64,000 nucleotides of DNA from Agromyces albus (GTDB lineage: Bacteria; Actinomycetota; Actinomycetes; Actinomycetales; Microbacteriaceae). The notes beneath the pieces are model-generated. The model was not told the origin of the DNA, made no database searches, and saw nothing but the letters and a program-made list of their open reading frames with translations. The stretch spans positions 3,100,001 to 3,164,000 of the forward strand of contig NZ_JAUSWX010000001.1 in NCBI RefSeq assembly GCF_030815405.1, read 5' to 3'. The translations under genes were made by a program, and so were the position numbers. Positions 33,929 through 42,328 of the stretch are shown here, piece after piece. The stretch's first letter is position 1, and every line of letters begins with the position of its first letter.

Positions 33929-33977
33929 TCACAAAAGCTGGGCGACTTGTCGACAAGTTGACCGATTTTGCAGAGAG
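33929..33977. repeat. palindromic extragenic repeat, copy 4
   Basis: It shows a diverged left arm (CACAAAAGCTGGGC), the centre GACTTGTCGACAAGTT and a good right arm (GACCGATTTTGCAGAG). Spacing from copy 3 is about 120 bases and from copy 2 about 190 bases. No gene is seen between the copies. Confidence 0.65.
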
Positions 33978-34007
33978 ACACCACCGCGGAGCGCCGGACC
34001 TGGAGCC

Positions 34008-34439
34008 TCAGTAGGCGGGTGATCCGAGGATCATGCGGTTCGCGGCATCCACCTGACCGCGAAGGGTGCAGAGGTCGACGATCCACCAGATGAAGACACC
34101 GAAGATGATGAGCAGGCCGATACCGAGCCAGCTCAGCGCCCAACCGCCCCACCAGAGCAGGATGTACGCGATGCCGGCACCGACGTTTCCGAGGTAGAAG
34201 TGATGAGCACCGAATCCGGCCAGGAGGATGGCGAACACGTACGCGATGCCGGTGTCCTTGAGCGGGCGCACGAACGTCGGCGCCGGCTGCTGGTACGCGA
34301 CCACCTGGGCGACGTTAGGCGTTGCCGGCGGTGCCGGCGGTGCGAAATGCTCGGTCCATGCCGCGCCGCTCCACCACCGCTGTCGGCCGGAGCCGTCGTC
34401 GTACCATCCGGGCTGGGGCAGGGGTGCGGAATCAGACAC
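34008..34439 (-). CDS. DUF2510 + TM2 domain membrane protein
   Basis: This 143-aa protein has a DUF2510 motif (PQPGWYDDGSGRQRWWSGAAWTEH), a Pro-rich linker and a C-terminal TM2 domain with two to three helices (YVFAILLAGFGAHHFYLGNVGAGIAYILL, then FGVFIWWIVDLCTL). TM2 proteins are membrane proteins of unknown function. GTG 34439 is chosen because it lies seven bases after a minus-strand TACGCT -10 box and no Shine-Dalgarno sequence is seen. The N-terminal motif is shared with the gene at 13698. Confidence 0.8.
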   Translation of the reverse strand: MSDSAPLPQPGWYDDGSGRQRWWSGAAWTEHFAPPAPPATPNVAQVVAYQQPAPTFVRPLKDTGIAYVFAILLAGFGAHHFYLGNVGAGIAYILLWWGGWALSWLGIGLLIIFGVFIWWIVDLCTLRGQVDAANRMILGSPAY

Positions 34440-34446
34440 GACGACG

Positions 34447-34452
34447 AGCGTA
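34447..34452 (-). promoter_or_regulatory. -10 box (TACGCT) of a leaderless promoter
   Basis: On the minus strand TACGCT is followed by seven bases (CGTCGTC) and the GTG of the TM2-domain gene. Confidence 0.45.
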
Positions 34453-34576
34453 TCGGGGGGCGACCGGCCGCCACGATATGCGCTTCGCGCCACGCCGCCG
34501 CGACGAGAGCGGCCCGCAGCGGCGTCCGCGCGGAACGGCGAACCGCGGGGAGTAGAGTCCCACGCGGGAGGCTCAC

Positions 34577-35617
34577 GTGAGCGACGAACTGGTGCTCGTC
34601 ACCGGCGGTACGGGCTTCGTCGGAGTGCACTGCGTCGTGCAGCTCCTCGATGCCGGCTACCGGGTGCGCACGACGTTGCGGTCGTCGAGCCGCGCCGATG
34701 AGGTGCGTGAGATGGTGCGGGTGGGCGGAGCGGATCCCGAGCTCCTCGAGTTCGTCGAGGCCGACCTCCTGCACGACGACGGCTGGCCCGCCGCCGCCGC
34801 GGGCGCGAGCTACGTGCTGCACGTGGCATCCCCGTTCCCGGTGCGCCAGCCGAGAGACGCGAACGAGCTCATCAGGCCGGCGCGCGATGGCGCGCTGCGA
34901 GTGCTCGGGGCTGCGCGCGACGCCGGTGTGCGGCGCGTCGTGCTCACGTCGTCGTTCGCGGCGATCGGATACGGGCGGCCCGACCCCGGGCGGCCGTACA
35001 CCGAGGAGGACTGGACCGACCTGTCCGCCCCGCGCCTCCCGCCGTACACGAGGTCGAAGACGATGGCCGAGCGCGCTGCGTGGGACTTCGTCGGCCAGGT
35101 CGAGCGTGAGGGCGGCGACCTCGAACTCGCGGTCGTGAACCCCGTGCCGATCTTCGGGCCGGCGCTCGGCCGCGAGCTCTCCACGTCGGTCGAGCTGCTG
35201 CTCCGGCTGCTGAACGGACGGGTGCCCGCCGTGCCGAACGGCGCGACCACCGGCGTCGACGTGCGCGACGTCGCCGACCTGCACGTGCGAGCGATGACGG
35301 ATCCGGATGCCGCGGGCGAACGGTTCCTCGCGATCTCGGGCGACCCCATCAGCTTTCCCGACATCGCGAAACTGCTCCGCGATCGCCTCGGCATCGCTGC
35401 AAAACGCGTGCCGACAGGAGTGCTCCCCGATTGGCTCGTGCGGATGGGGGCGCTCGTCACGACCGAGCTGCGGGCCGTCGCGCCGCAACTCCACCGCAGC
35501 CAGGGCGCGTCGAGCGCGAAGGCCGAACGGTTGCTCGGGTGGCGGCCTCGACCGCTCGACGAGGCCATCGTGGCGTCGGCCGAGAGCCTCGTGCGGCTCG
35601 GGCTCGTCAAGGCCTGA
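34577..35617 (+). CDS. NAD-dependent epimerase/dihydroflavonol-4-reductase-like SDR
   Basis: This 346-aa extended short-chain dehydrogenase has LVTGGTGFVGVHCVVQLLDAG (NAD site), VLTSSFAAIGYG and the catalytic YTRSK in PPYTRSKTMAE. It resembles aldehyde or carbonyl reductases of the dihydroflavonol reductase group; the substrate is unknown. GTG 34577 follows GGGAGGCTCAC. Its last 13 codons (AESLVRLGLVKA and the stop) are repeated almost exactly at 48689-48727, beyond the large four-gene island, which suggests the island inserted at the end of this gene. Confidence 0.83.
   Translation: MSDELVLVTGGTGFVGVHCVVQLLDAGYRVRTTLRSSSRADEVREMVRVGGADPELLEFVEADLLHDDGWPAAAAGASYVLHVASPFPVRQPRDANELIRPARDGALRVLGAARDAGVRRVVLTSSFAAIGYGRPDPGRPYTEEDWTDLSAPRLPPYTRSKTMAERAAWDFVGQVEREGGDLELAVVNPVPIFGPALGRELSTSVELLLRLLNGRVPAVPNGATTGVDVRDVADLHVRAMTDPDAAGERFLAISGDPISFPDIAKLLRDRLGIAAKRVPTGVLPDWLVRMGALVTTELRAVAPQLHRSQGASSAKAERLLGWRPRPLDEAIVASAESLVRLGLVKA
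35579..35617 (+). repeat. left copy of the 39-base repeat flanking the island
   Basis: This is the 3' end of the epimerase gene including its stop. It matches 48689-48727 at 36 of 39 positions. The inner part GAGCC-N6-GGCTC is self-complementary, as at many recombination sites and also at terminators. Confidence 0.7.
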
Positions 35618-35877
35618 GACCGACCCCGACACCGCCCCACGCTCCCCCGAAATGGGGGTGCTCTTCTCAGGGCCTGCCCGTAGCCCGCGACATCCGTTCC
35701 GAAGTATTCTCGGCACTGATCCGTCCGACGTCACCCGAACGCCTCGCCGGCTCGCACCAGCAACGTTCACGGCGTCCTGCAATCGTGTCGGACGCCCTCC
35801 CTGAGTGCACCTCACCCACGCCGGAGACCAGTCGACCGCTGAGAGCGGATGTTCGCATCGACACATGGTGAGACGCG
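35618..35877 (+). other. upstream region of the four-gene island
   Basis: It holds a weak CCCCC/GGGGG hairpin (about 35642-35660) that may end epimerase transcription. A TATTCT at 35705-35710 is the only reasonable -10 candidate, which would leave a leader of about 165 bases. No small gene is convincing. Confidence 0.35.
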
Positions 35878-38800
35878 ATGACCGACATCGGGACAGGGTT
35901 CCTGCAAGCCATCGAAGACTTCGGCAACTCGCGCCTCGGCGCGATGTCGGCCACGACGTTCCGTGACACGGGGCCGTTCCTCGAGTCGATCGTGACGTTC
36001 GACGGACCCGGGGTCGAGGCGCGCTTCACCCAGCTGAAGGCCGATATCGAGGCGATGACGCCGATCTTCGAGGCGATCGCGAAGAAGATCAAGAAGCAGA
36101 CCGAGCTCATCGGCAAGATGGTGAGCGAGTCGGCGGCCGACATCGACAGCGACGACTTCGACGTCGACGTCGCCGGGCGGGTCGCGGTGCGCATGGGCAC
36201 GGCCCTCGCGGCGATGGACGAGGCGTATCTCATCATCGCGACCGAACTCGCCAAGGACGCGGGCGGCAACGTCGACACGGCCATCCGCGACGGCCTCATG
36301 GGCCTCTGGAATCCGTGGGCGCAACCGTTCAAGGACCTCGGAGCGGGCGCCGCGAACCTGCTCAACCGCTTCGGCTCCTCGGTGCTCGGCATCGAGGATC
36401 TCGTCGACAAGCTCGGCGCCGTGCTCACCCTCGACCGCACCGGCGGCAAGTTCGTGCTCTCGGCGAAGATCGTGAAGCCAGACGCGGTGCGGCTCGGCGC
36501 GCTCACCCTCGACCAGGTCGCGTTCGAGGCGTTCCTGCAATTCAGCGACCGCGAGGTGACGAATCCCACCGAGACCGAGAAAGCCTCTCTCCTCGAGCGC
36601 GACGGCAAGTGGTACATGGGGGATGTCGCGATCATCGGGCTGCGGCTGCGCACCCTCCTCGAGCCGGGGCTGACGAGCGACCCGATGCTCTCGAAGATCA
36701 TGCCGGGCTCCACCGAGCCGAAGACGACGAGCCTCACCACGATCTCCCTCGACAGCGCCCAGGGCCTCTACCTCGGCGACGGCCGCGGCAATGAGAAGGC
36801 CGTGCTGCCGGTGCGCTTCTCGTTCCCGGGCGTCGAGCTGCGCGAGGTCGCGTTCGGTTTGCGGCGCAACCCCGAGCGCGAGGTCACCGGCTTCGAGCTC
36901 ACCACGGCGGTCGCCGCGAGGATGGGCGACGTCCTCGGCATGCAGATCGTCGGGTCGGGTTTCATCGTGTCACTCGACGGCGAGGTCGAGCACCAGGCGA
37001 TGTTCCCGCTCGCGGTCTCCCCGCGGTGGCCCGACCAGGTCGGCCTGCGAGTGAAGGCAGGGCCGATCGAGGGCGGCGGGTTCATCCAGCGCGTCGAACG
37101 CAAGTACACGGTGAACGGCGAGGAGATCACCCGCATCGAGTTCGGCGGGGTCGTGCAGCTGAAGATGCTGAACTTCGGGGTCACGGCGATCGTCATCCTC
37201 TCCCCCGACCCATTTTCGCTCGTGCTCGTCATGGGCATCCGCTTCCCGACGGCGATCGAGCTCAGTTGGGGCTTCACCCTCAACGGCATCGGCGGCATCC
37301 TCGCCCTCAACCGCGGCCTCGACCTCGAGGCGCTGAGGAAGGGCATGAAGGAGCACGTGCTCGACAAGATGCTCTTCCCCGACAACCCCGTCGCCGAAGC
37401 CCCGAAGCTCCTCGACAACGTCGCGAACGTGTTCCCCCCGCGGGACGGCGGCTTCGTCGTCGGCCCGATCGTCGAACTCGGCTGGGGTTCGCAGGCGAAG
37501 TTCGTCGAGATGAAGGTCGGCGTCGTGCTGGCCCTGCCCGATCCGATGGTCGTCATCCTCGGTTCGTTGCGCGTGCGCGCGCCGAGCAAGGAGGCGCCGA
37601 TCACCGACATCCGCGCGGATGTGTTCGTCGCGATCACCCCCGACTACCTGCTCCTCTTCGCGAGCATGCGCGACTCGAAGATCGCGGAGATCAAGGTCTC
37701 GGGCGACCTCGGCCTGTACATCCAGTGGTCGGGCAACGGCGCGTTCGAGCTGTCGATCGGCGGCTTCCACCCCGAGTACGAGAAGCTCACGGGCGCGAAG
37801 CCGAAGCTCGGCGAGCTTGACCGGGTCACGATCGACCTGTCGCCGTCGAAACAGGTGAGCTTCGTCATCAAGGCCTACTTCGCGGTGACGGCCGGCTCGG
37901 TCATGCTCGGCGTCGACGGCCGGTTGAAGGCCGACTTCGCGATCATCGTCGTGAAGGCCTGGCTGACGCTCGACATGATCTTCATCTGGTCGCCGCGCTT
38001 CGCGTTCAAGATCTCGATCGAGGTCGGCGTCGAGGTGGAGCTGCTCGGCTTCACGCTCTGCTCGATCGTGTTCCGCGGCGAGCTCGAGGGCACCGCCCCG
38101 TGGAAGCTGGCCGGCCACGTCAAGGTCGACGTCTGGTTCCTCCCGACCTTCGACGAGGACCTCGGCCCAATCGAATGGGGCGAGCAGCCGAAGCCGGTGG
38201 GCGCGAAGATCGACGCCCTCCAGATCGCCGCGGAGGCGATGAACAAGGACGAAGCCTGGAAGGTGGCACTTCCCGACCACGCCGCCCAGCTCGTGATCCT
38301 CGGCGAGGTCGACATCGACGGGCGCATCGCCCACCCGCTCGCCGCCCTCGAGGTGTCGCAGACCCAAGTTCCCCTCGGCGTGAAGATCTCGCACATCGGC
38401 TCGTCGCCCGTGAAGGCCGACATGGTCACGATGGGCACGCCGGCCTCCCCCACGAACACCGAGCTCGTCGGCGCCGTGAGCGAGGTGCGCACCGGGTTCG
38501 CCCCGGGCCACTACTTCGACCTCGAAGGCGAGGGGCTGCTCACCCGATCGGGATTCGAAGACCTGGTGGGCGGATGCCGCATGGCCGCCGCCACGACGCC
38601 GAAGGTCGGGGCATCCGTGCCCACCGAGGTCACGTACCGCACCTACATCCGCAATCCCGATGCGCCGTCGACGCTGCTGGAGAAGGTGCTCGACTTCGCG
38701 ATGCTCTCCCCCGATTACGCGGCGAGGACGGCCGTGGGCCGGGCGGGGGCGGACACCGGCAATCCGTACGTGAATGTGTCGAAGCCGCCAGTGGTCGTCG

Positions 38801-38955
38801 CCGAGAAGGGCGTGTCGACGATCGCCGACGCGCAGGGCGGCGGGGCGCTGCTCTCCGTGCTCGGGGCCCTGAGCGCGACCGAGGCCGCACTCATCACCGA
38901 TGCGATCAACGCCGAGGGCGCCGCATCCGCGGCGCGCGTGAACGTGAAGGGCTGA
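35878..38955 (+). CDS. DUF6603 domain-containing protein (island gene 1)
   Basis: The 1025-aa protein belongs to the DUF6603 family, recognised by FPTAIELSWGFTLNGIGGILALNRGLD, then DNVANVFPPRDGGFVVGPIVELGWG near residues 460-540. Residues about 1-140 are helical; most of the rest alternates polar and hydrophobic residues in many beta strands (VFVAITPDYLLLFASM, LGLYIQWSGNGAFELSIGG), suggesting a large beta structure. There is no signal peptide, no clear transmembrane helix and no catalytic motif. The role is unknown. It heads a run of four same-strand giant genes. ATG 35878 is preceded by GGTGAGAC. Confidence 0.75.
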   Translation: MTDIGTGFLQAIEDFGNSRLGAMSATTFRDTGPFLESIVTFDGPGVEARFTQLKADIEAMTPIFEAIAKKIKKQTELIGKMVSESAADIDSDDFDVDVAGRVAVRMGTALAAMDEAYLIIATELAKDAGGNVDTAIRDGLMGLWNPWAQPFKDLGAGAANLLNRFGSSVLGIEDLVDKLGAVLTLDRTGGKFVLSAKIVKPDAVRLGALTLDQVAFEAFLQFSDREVTNPTETEKASLLERDGKWYMGDVAIIGLRLRTLLEPGLTSDPMLSKIMPGSTEPKTTSLTTISLDSAQGLYLGDGRGNEKAVLPVRFSFPGVELREVAFGLRRNPEREVTGFELTTAVAARMGDVLGMQIVGSGFIVSLDGEVEHQAMFPLAVSPRWPDQVGLRVKAGPIEGGGFIQRVERKYTVNGEEITRIEFGGVVQLKMLNFGVTAIVILSPDPFSLVLVMGIRFPTAIELSWGFTLNGIGGILALNRGLDLEALRKGMKEHVLDKMLFPDNPVAEAPKLLDNVANVFPPRDGGFVVGPIVELGWGSQAKFVEMKVGVVLALPDPMVVILGSLRVRAPSKEAPITDIRADVFVAITPDYLLLFASMRDSKIAEIKVSGDLGLYIQWSGNGAFELSIGGFHPEYEKLTGAKPKLGELDRVTIDLSPSKQVSFVIKAYFAVTAGSVMLGVDGRLKADFAIIVVKAWLTLDMIFIWSPRFAFKISIEVGVEVELLGFTLCSIVFRGELEGTAPWKLAGHVKVDVWFLPTFDEDLGPIEWGEQPKPVGAKIDALQIAAEAMNKDEAWKVALPDHAAQLVILGEVDIDGRIAHPLAALEVSQTQVPLGVKISHIGSSPVKADMVTMGTPASPTNTELVGAVSEVRTGFAPGHYFDLEGEGLLTRSGFEDLVGGCRMAAATTPKVGASVPTEVTYRTYIRNPDAPSTLLEKVLDFAMLSPDYAARTAVGRAGADTGNPYVNVSKPPVVVAEKGVSTIADAQGGGALLSVLGALSATEAALITDAINAEGAASAARVNVKG

Positions 38956-38960
38956 CAGGA

Positions 38961-39025
38961 ATGGCCGAGCTGGATGCCATCGCCGCGAGCGTCGTCACAC
39001 ACCGCTCACGGCGAGCGCCGCGAAC
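38961..39025 (+). other. probable original 5' end of island gene 2, out of frame through a CA tract
   Basis: ATG 38961, six bases after gene 1, opens MAELDAIAASVVT and then leaves frame in the tract CACACAC (38996-39002). Removing one CA unit joins it to the main frame as VVTPLTASAANVVRD, a natural continuation. So the annotated gene has lost its own start by two bases, or the tract varies, or it is a sequencing error. Confidence 0.6.
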
Positions 39026-42000
39026 GTGGTGCGCGACGCGTTCGCGCTGAACATCACCCCCGAGGACGAGTACGTCGAGAGCGAGGTTGCCCTCGAGCTG
39101 CTCGAGTTCGCATCGTCCGCGGTCGGCGGGCTCGCCGCCGCAGCGACTGACCCCGCCGCGGGCGCCGTGCGCTCGAGTTCGACGGTGGCGGTGCCGCTCG
39201 CCGATTCCGCAGGCAGCGCCGCGAGCGCCTCGCTCACCGTCACGCTCTACGGGCCGGGCGACGTGCGCGGTCTCGAGAGCACCCAGATCGTGCGCCGATT
39301 TCCGACGCCCGGCGCCCGCACCGCCGAGGAGACCGTGCTCGCCCACGTCGAGTTCGACCGGCCCGAGCTGCCGTGGGCGTTCAGCGCCGAGCCGCCCGGC
39401 GCGCAGATGCGCCCGTGGCTCACCCTCGTCGTCGTCGAGCGCGCGAGCGTGATGTGGGAACCGGCGACGACCGCCCTCCTGCCCGTCATGCAGGTGCCGC
39501 TCGCGCAGCTCCCGTCGCTCGCCCGCGCGCACCTGTGGGCGCACGCGCAGGCACCGCGCAGCAGCCTGCCGCCCGAGAAGGCGCTCACTGCTCGCCTCTC
39601 CCCCGCGCACGCCCCCGTCAATCTGTCGCGGCTGCTCTCCACTCGTGTGCTGAAGCAGGACACCGACTACCTCGCCGCGGTCGTGCCGACCACCGACGTC
39701 GGCGTACGCGGCGGTCTCGGGCTGCCCGGCGGCTCGCTCGATGCGGCGTGGACGAGCGGCTCGCCCGACCCCGTGCGGTTGCCGGTCTACGACAGCTGGG
39801 AGTTCCGCACCGGCCCCGACGGCGACTTCCGCGCTCTCGCGCTGCGACTGCAAGGGGTCGTCGCGCCCTATGAGGTGGGCCGCCGGTTCATCGACACCTC
39901 GGCGCCGGGCAGTCCGCTCCGCGATCTCGCCGACGGCGAGGTGGGCCCCAAGCAGGTGCTGCGCTGTGCAGTGTTCTCGCCGACGCCGCCGCCGCCCGAG
40001 AAGGCCGTCGCCGAGCATGCCGCCTGGCCGCCTGCGTTGGTCGACGACCTCCGCGCCGAGCTCGACCTGCCAGCGGGCATCGAGGGTGCCGCGGCATCCG
40101 CCGGGGGTATCCCCGACCTGCCGATCGTCGGCCCCCGCATCTACGCGAGGCTCCACCGCGGCAGCGCCGTCATCGAAGGCACGGACTGGTTCGCCGAGCT
40201 CAACCTCGCCCCCGCGAAGCGCATCGTCGCCGGCCTCGGCACACGGGTCGTGCAGAAGGACCAGGAGCAGCTCATGCAGGCGGCGTGGGCGCAGCTCGGC
40301 GAGGTCGAGCGCGCCAACCGGGCGATCCGCCTCGCCCAGCTCGCCGAACTGCTCGCCACCCGCCTGCACGACCGGCTGCGGGGCCTCGACGCCGGCCGGC
40401 TGCTGCAGGTCACCGCGCCGCTCGCCCGCCGGGTCGCCGTCGACGAGCACCGCACCCTCTTCGGCGCGATCGCCGCGAGCGCCACTCCCGCGACCGTGAC
40501 CCTCGGCGCCTACCGGCGGGTCACCCGCCCCGGCGGTCCGATGGTCAGGCGAGCGGATGCCTCGGCTCAGGTCCGTCTCACGAGCCTCGTCGGTGCCGAC
40601 GGGGCGATGCGTGACTTCACCCGCGTGTACCGCAACCCCGACGGGGTCGGAGGGCTCTCGGCCGAGGTCGTGAAGGAGCTCGACGTCGCCCGCGTCGCCG
40701 AGGCCATCGACCTGCCGTCGCGGGAGGTGCTCGGTGTGCTCGCCTCGGCGAACGAACTCGTGGTCGAAGGCGGCACCTTCGCCGGATACCTCACGAAGCC
40801 CGAACGGTGGAAGGCGCCCGACGCCACCTTCGAGCCCGGGCGCGACCTGGCCGACCGGTGGGGGCAGCGTCTGCTCGAGCCCGCCGTGCACCCCGTGCTC
40901 GAGTCCATCCGCGCGCAGCGGGTCGGGCCGCTGCTCGCTGAGCTGGCCGGATCGAAGCTCGTGCGCGGCAGCGCCGTCGGCGAGCGCCTCGAGGGGGCGG
41001 CGGTGCAGTTGAACGACCGGGTCATCGAGATCTTCCGGCCCGAGGTGCGGCCCCCTGAACGGCCCGGCCCTGGCCGCGTGCTCGGCGGTGCCACCGGGAC
41101 GTTCGGGCGGCTGAGCGCGCGAGGTGCTGCGGGACGCGTCGGCGGCGTCGGCGAGCGCGGCATTGACGTGACGGCAGCCGCGGCCAGAGGCATCCGTCTC
41201 ACGGACCTTCAGCTGCGCGCCGGGACGACACTGCGCGCCGCCGACGTCGCCCGGCTCGAACCGCTCGGCCCAGTAGCGGACCGGCAGGCGAAGGACGCGG
41301 GCCTCGCGCGCTTCGCCGAACTCGCCGAGGTGAAGCTCACCCCGGTGCTCGACCGCATCGACGACCTGCCGCTCGAGGTGCTGCGCGCCGAGATGTCGAC
41401 CCTCGTCGACCCCGGCGCACTGCTCACGATCGCCCCGGTGCCGCACCGCGACCTGCTCACCGTCGATGCCGCCGAGATCACTCGCCTGCTCGAGCCGGCC
41501 CTCACCGTGCGGCAGTCGCTGAACGGTCGACTCCGGCTCTCGGCCGAGATCGGGGCGAAATGGTTCGCGAAGCCGCGGATCGAACCGATCATGGCCGCGC
41601 CGCGGTTCGACCGGCCGATGTACCGGGCGCTCGAGGCCTTCGACCGCGACTGGCTCGTGCCCGGGCTCGGGCTGCTGCCCGCGAACGACTTCGTCACCGT
41701 GCTCTCGACGAACAGTGAGTTTATGGAGGCCTTCCTCGTCGGCCTCAGCGACGAGATGGGGCGCGAGCTGCTCTGGCGCGGCTACCCGACCGACCAGCGC
41801 GGAACCTACTTCCACCGGTTCTGGAGCCCGCAGCGCGACGAACTCACCGGGCCGGTGCACGCGTTCGCCAAGACGGGGCTCGGCAAGCACATCTCGCTCG
41901 GAGGGACCGGCGGCAGCGGCGGCCGCGCGGTCATCGTCGTCAAGAGCGAGCTCGTACGCCGCTTCCCCGACCTCGTCATCCAGGCCGTGAAGAACCAGGG

Positions 42001-42325
42001 CACCGTCGCCGAACCCGTGTTCGAGACGGTCGCGCAACCGCAGATCACGGCGACCGTGCTCTTCGCCGAGCACCTCGATCCCGACATCGCACTCGTCGGC
42101 GTCGACCTCAGCGTCGAGGAGCTCGACGGGAACAACTGGTGGATCGTCATCGCCGAGCACCCCGGCGCCACTCGCTTCCAGCGCCCGGGCGACGACCAAC
42201 TGCCGGCGACGGCCAAGTTCCTGACCGACAACGCCGCGGATGCCGCCGCCTATGCCGACCTCCACCTGCACCGTCCCGTGCGAGTGGCATTCGAAGCGAC
42301 CGACCTCATCGTGACCGGAGCGTGA
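39026..42325 (+). CDS. large uncharacterised protein (island gene 2), about 1100 aa
   Basis: The open frame encodes 1099 residues from GTG 39026, which has no ribosome site; the natural start is probably ATG 38961 (see the CA tract). No named domain is recognised. The protein is soluble-looking with almost no cysteine. Its C-terminal third carries what appear to be signature blocks: VTVLSTNSEFMEAFLVGLSD, then GRELLWRGYPTDQRGTYFHRFW, then VKSELVRRFPDLVIQAVK, ending in a compact domain (ALVGVDLSVEELDGNNWWIVI). I recall similar blocks in other unannotated bacterial proteins, but no function. It ends four bases before gene 3. Confidence 0.65.
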   Translation: MVRDAFALNITPEDEYVESEVALELLEFASSAVGGLAAAATDPAAGAVRSSSTVAVPLADSAGSAASASLTVTLYGPGDVRGLESTQIVRRFPTPGARTAEETVLAHVEFDRPELPWAFSAEPPGAQMRPWLTLVVVERASVMWEPATTALLPVMQVPLAQLPSLARAHLWAHAQAPRSSLPPEKALTARLSPAHAPVNLSRLLSTRVLKQDTDYLAAVVPTTDVGVRGGLGLPGGSLDAAWTSGSPDPVRLPVYDSWEFRTGPDGDFRALALRLQGVVAPYEVGRRFIDTSAPGSPLRDLADGEVGPKQVLRCAVFSPTPPPPEKAVAEHAAWPPALVDDLRAELDLPAGIEGAAASAGGIPDLPIVGPRIYARLHRGSAVIEGTDWFAELNLAPAKRIVAGLGTRVVQKDQEQLMQAAWAQLGEVERANRAIRLAQLAELLATRLHDRLRGLDAGRLLQVTAPLARRVAVDEHRTLFGAIAASATPATVTLGAYRRVTRPGGPMVRRADASAQVRLTSLVGADGAMRDFTRVYRNPDGVGGLSAEVVKELDVARVAEAIDLPSREVLGVLASANELVVEGGTFAGYLTKPERWKAPDATFEPGRDLADRWGQRLLEPAVHPVLESIRAQRVGPLLAELAGSKLVRGSAVGERLEGAAVQLNDRVIEIFRPEVRPPERPGPGRVLGGATGTFGRLSARGAAGRVGGVGERGIDVTAAAARGIRLTDLQLRAGTTLRAADVARLEPLGPVADRQAKDAGLARFAELAEVKLTPVLDRIDDLPLEVLRAEMSTLVDPGALLTIAPVPHRDLLTVDAAEITRLLEPALTVRQSLNGRLRLSAEIGAKWFAKPRIEPIMAAPRFDRPMYRALEAFDRDWLVPGLGLLPANDFVTVLSTNSEFMEAFLVGLSDEMGRELLWRGYPTDQRGTYFHRFWSPQRDELTGPVHAFAKTGLGKHISLGGTGGSGGRAVIVVKSELVRRFPDLVIQAVKNQGTVAEPVFETVAQPQITATVLFAEHLDPDIALVGVDLSVEELDGNNWWIVIAEHPGATRFQRPGDDQLPATAKFLTDNAADAAAYADLHLHRPVRVAFEATDLIVTGA

Positions 42326-42328
42326 GCC

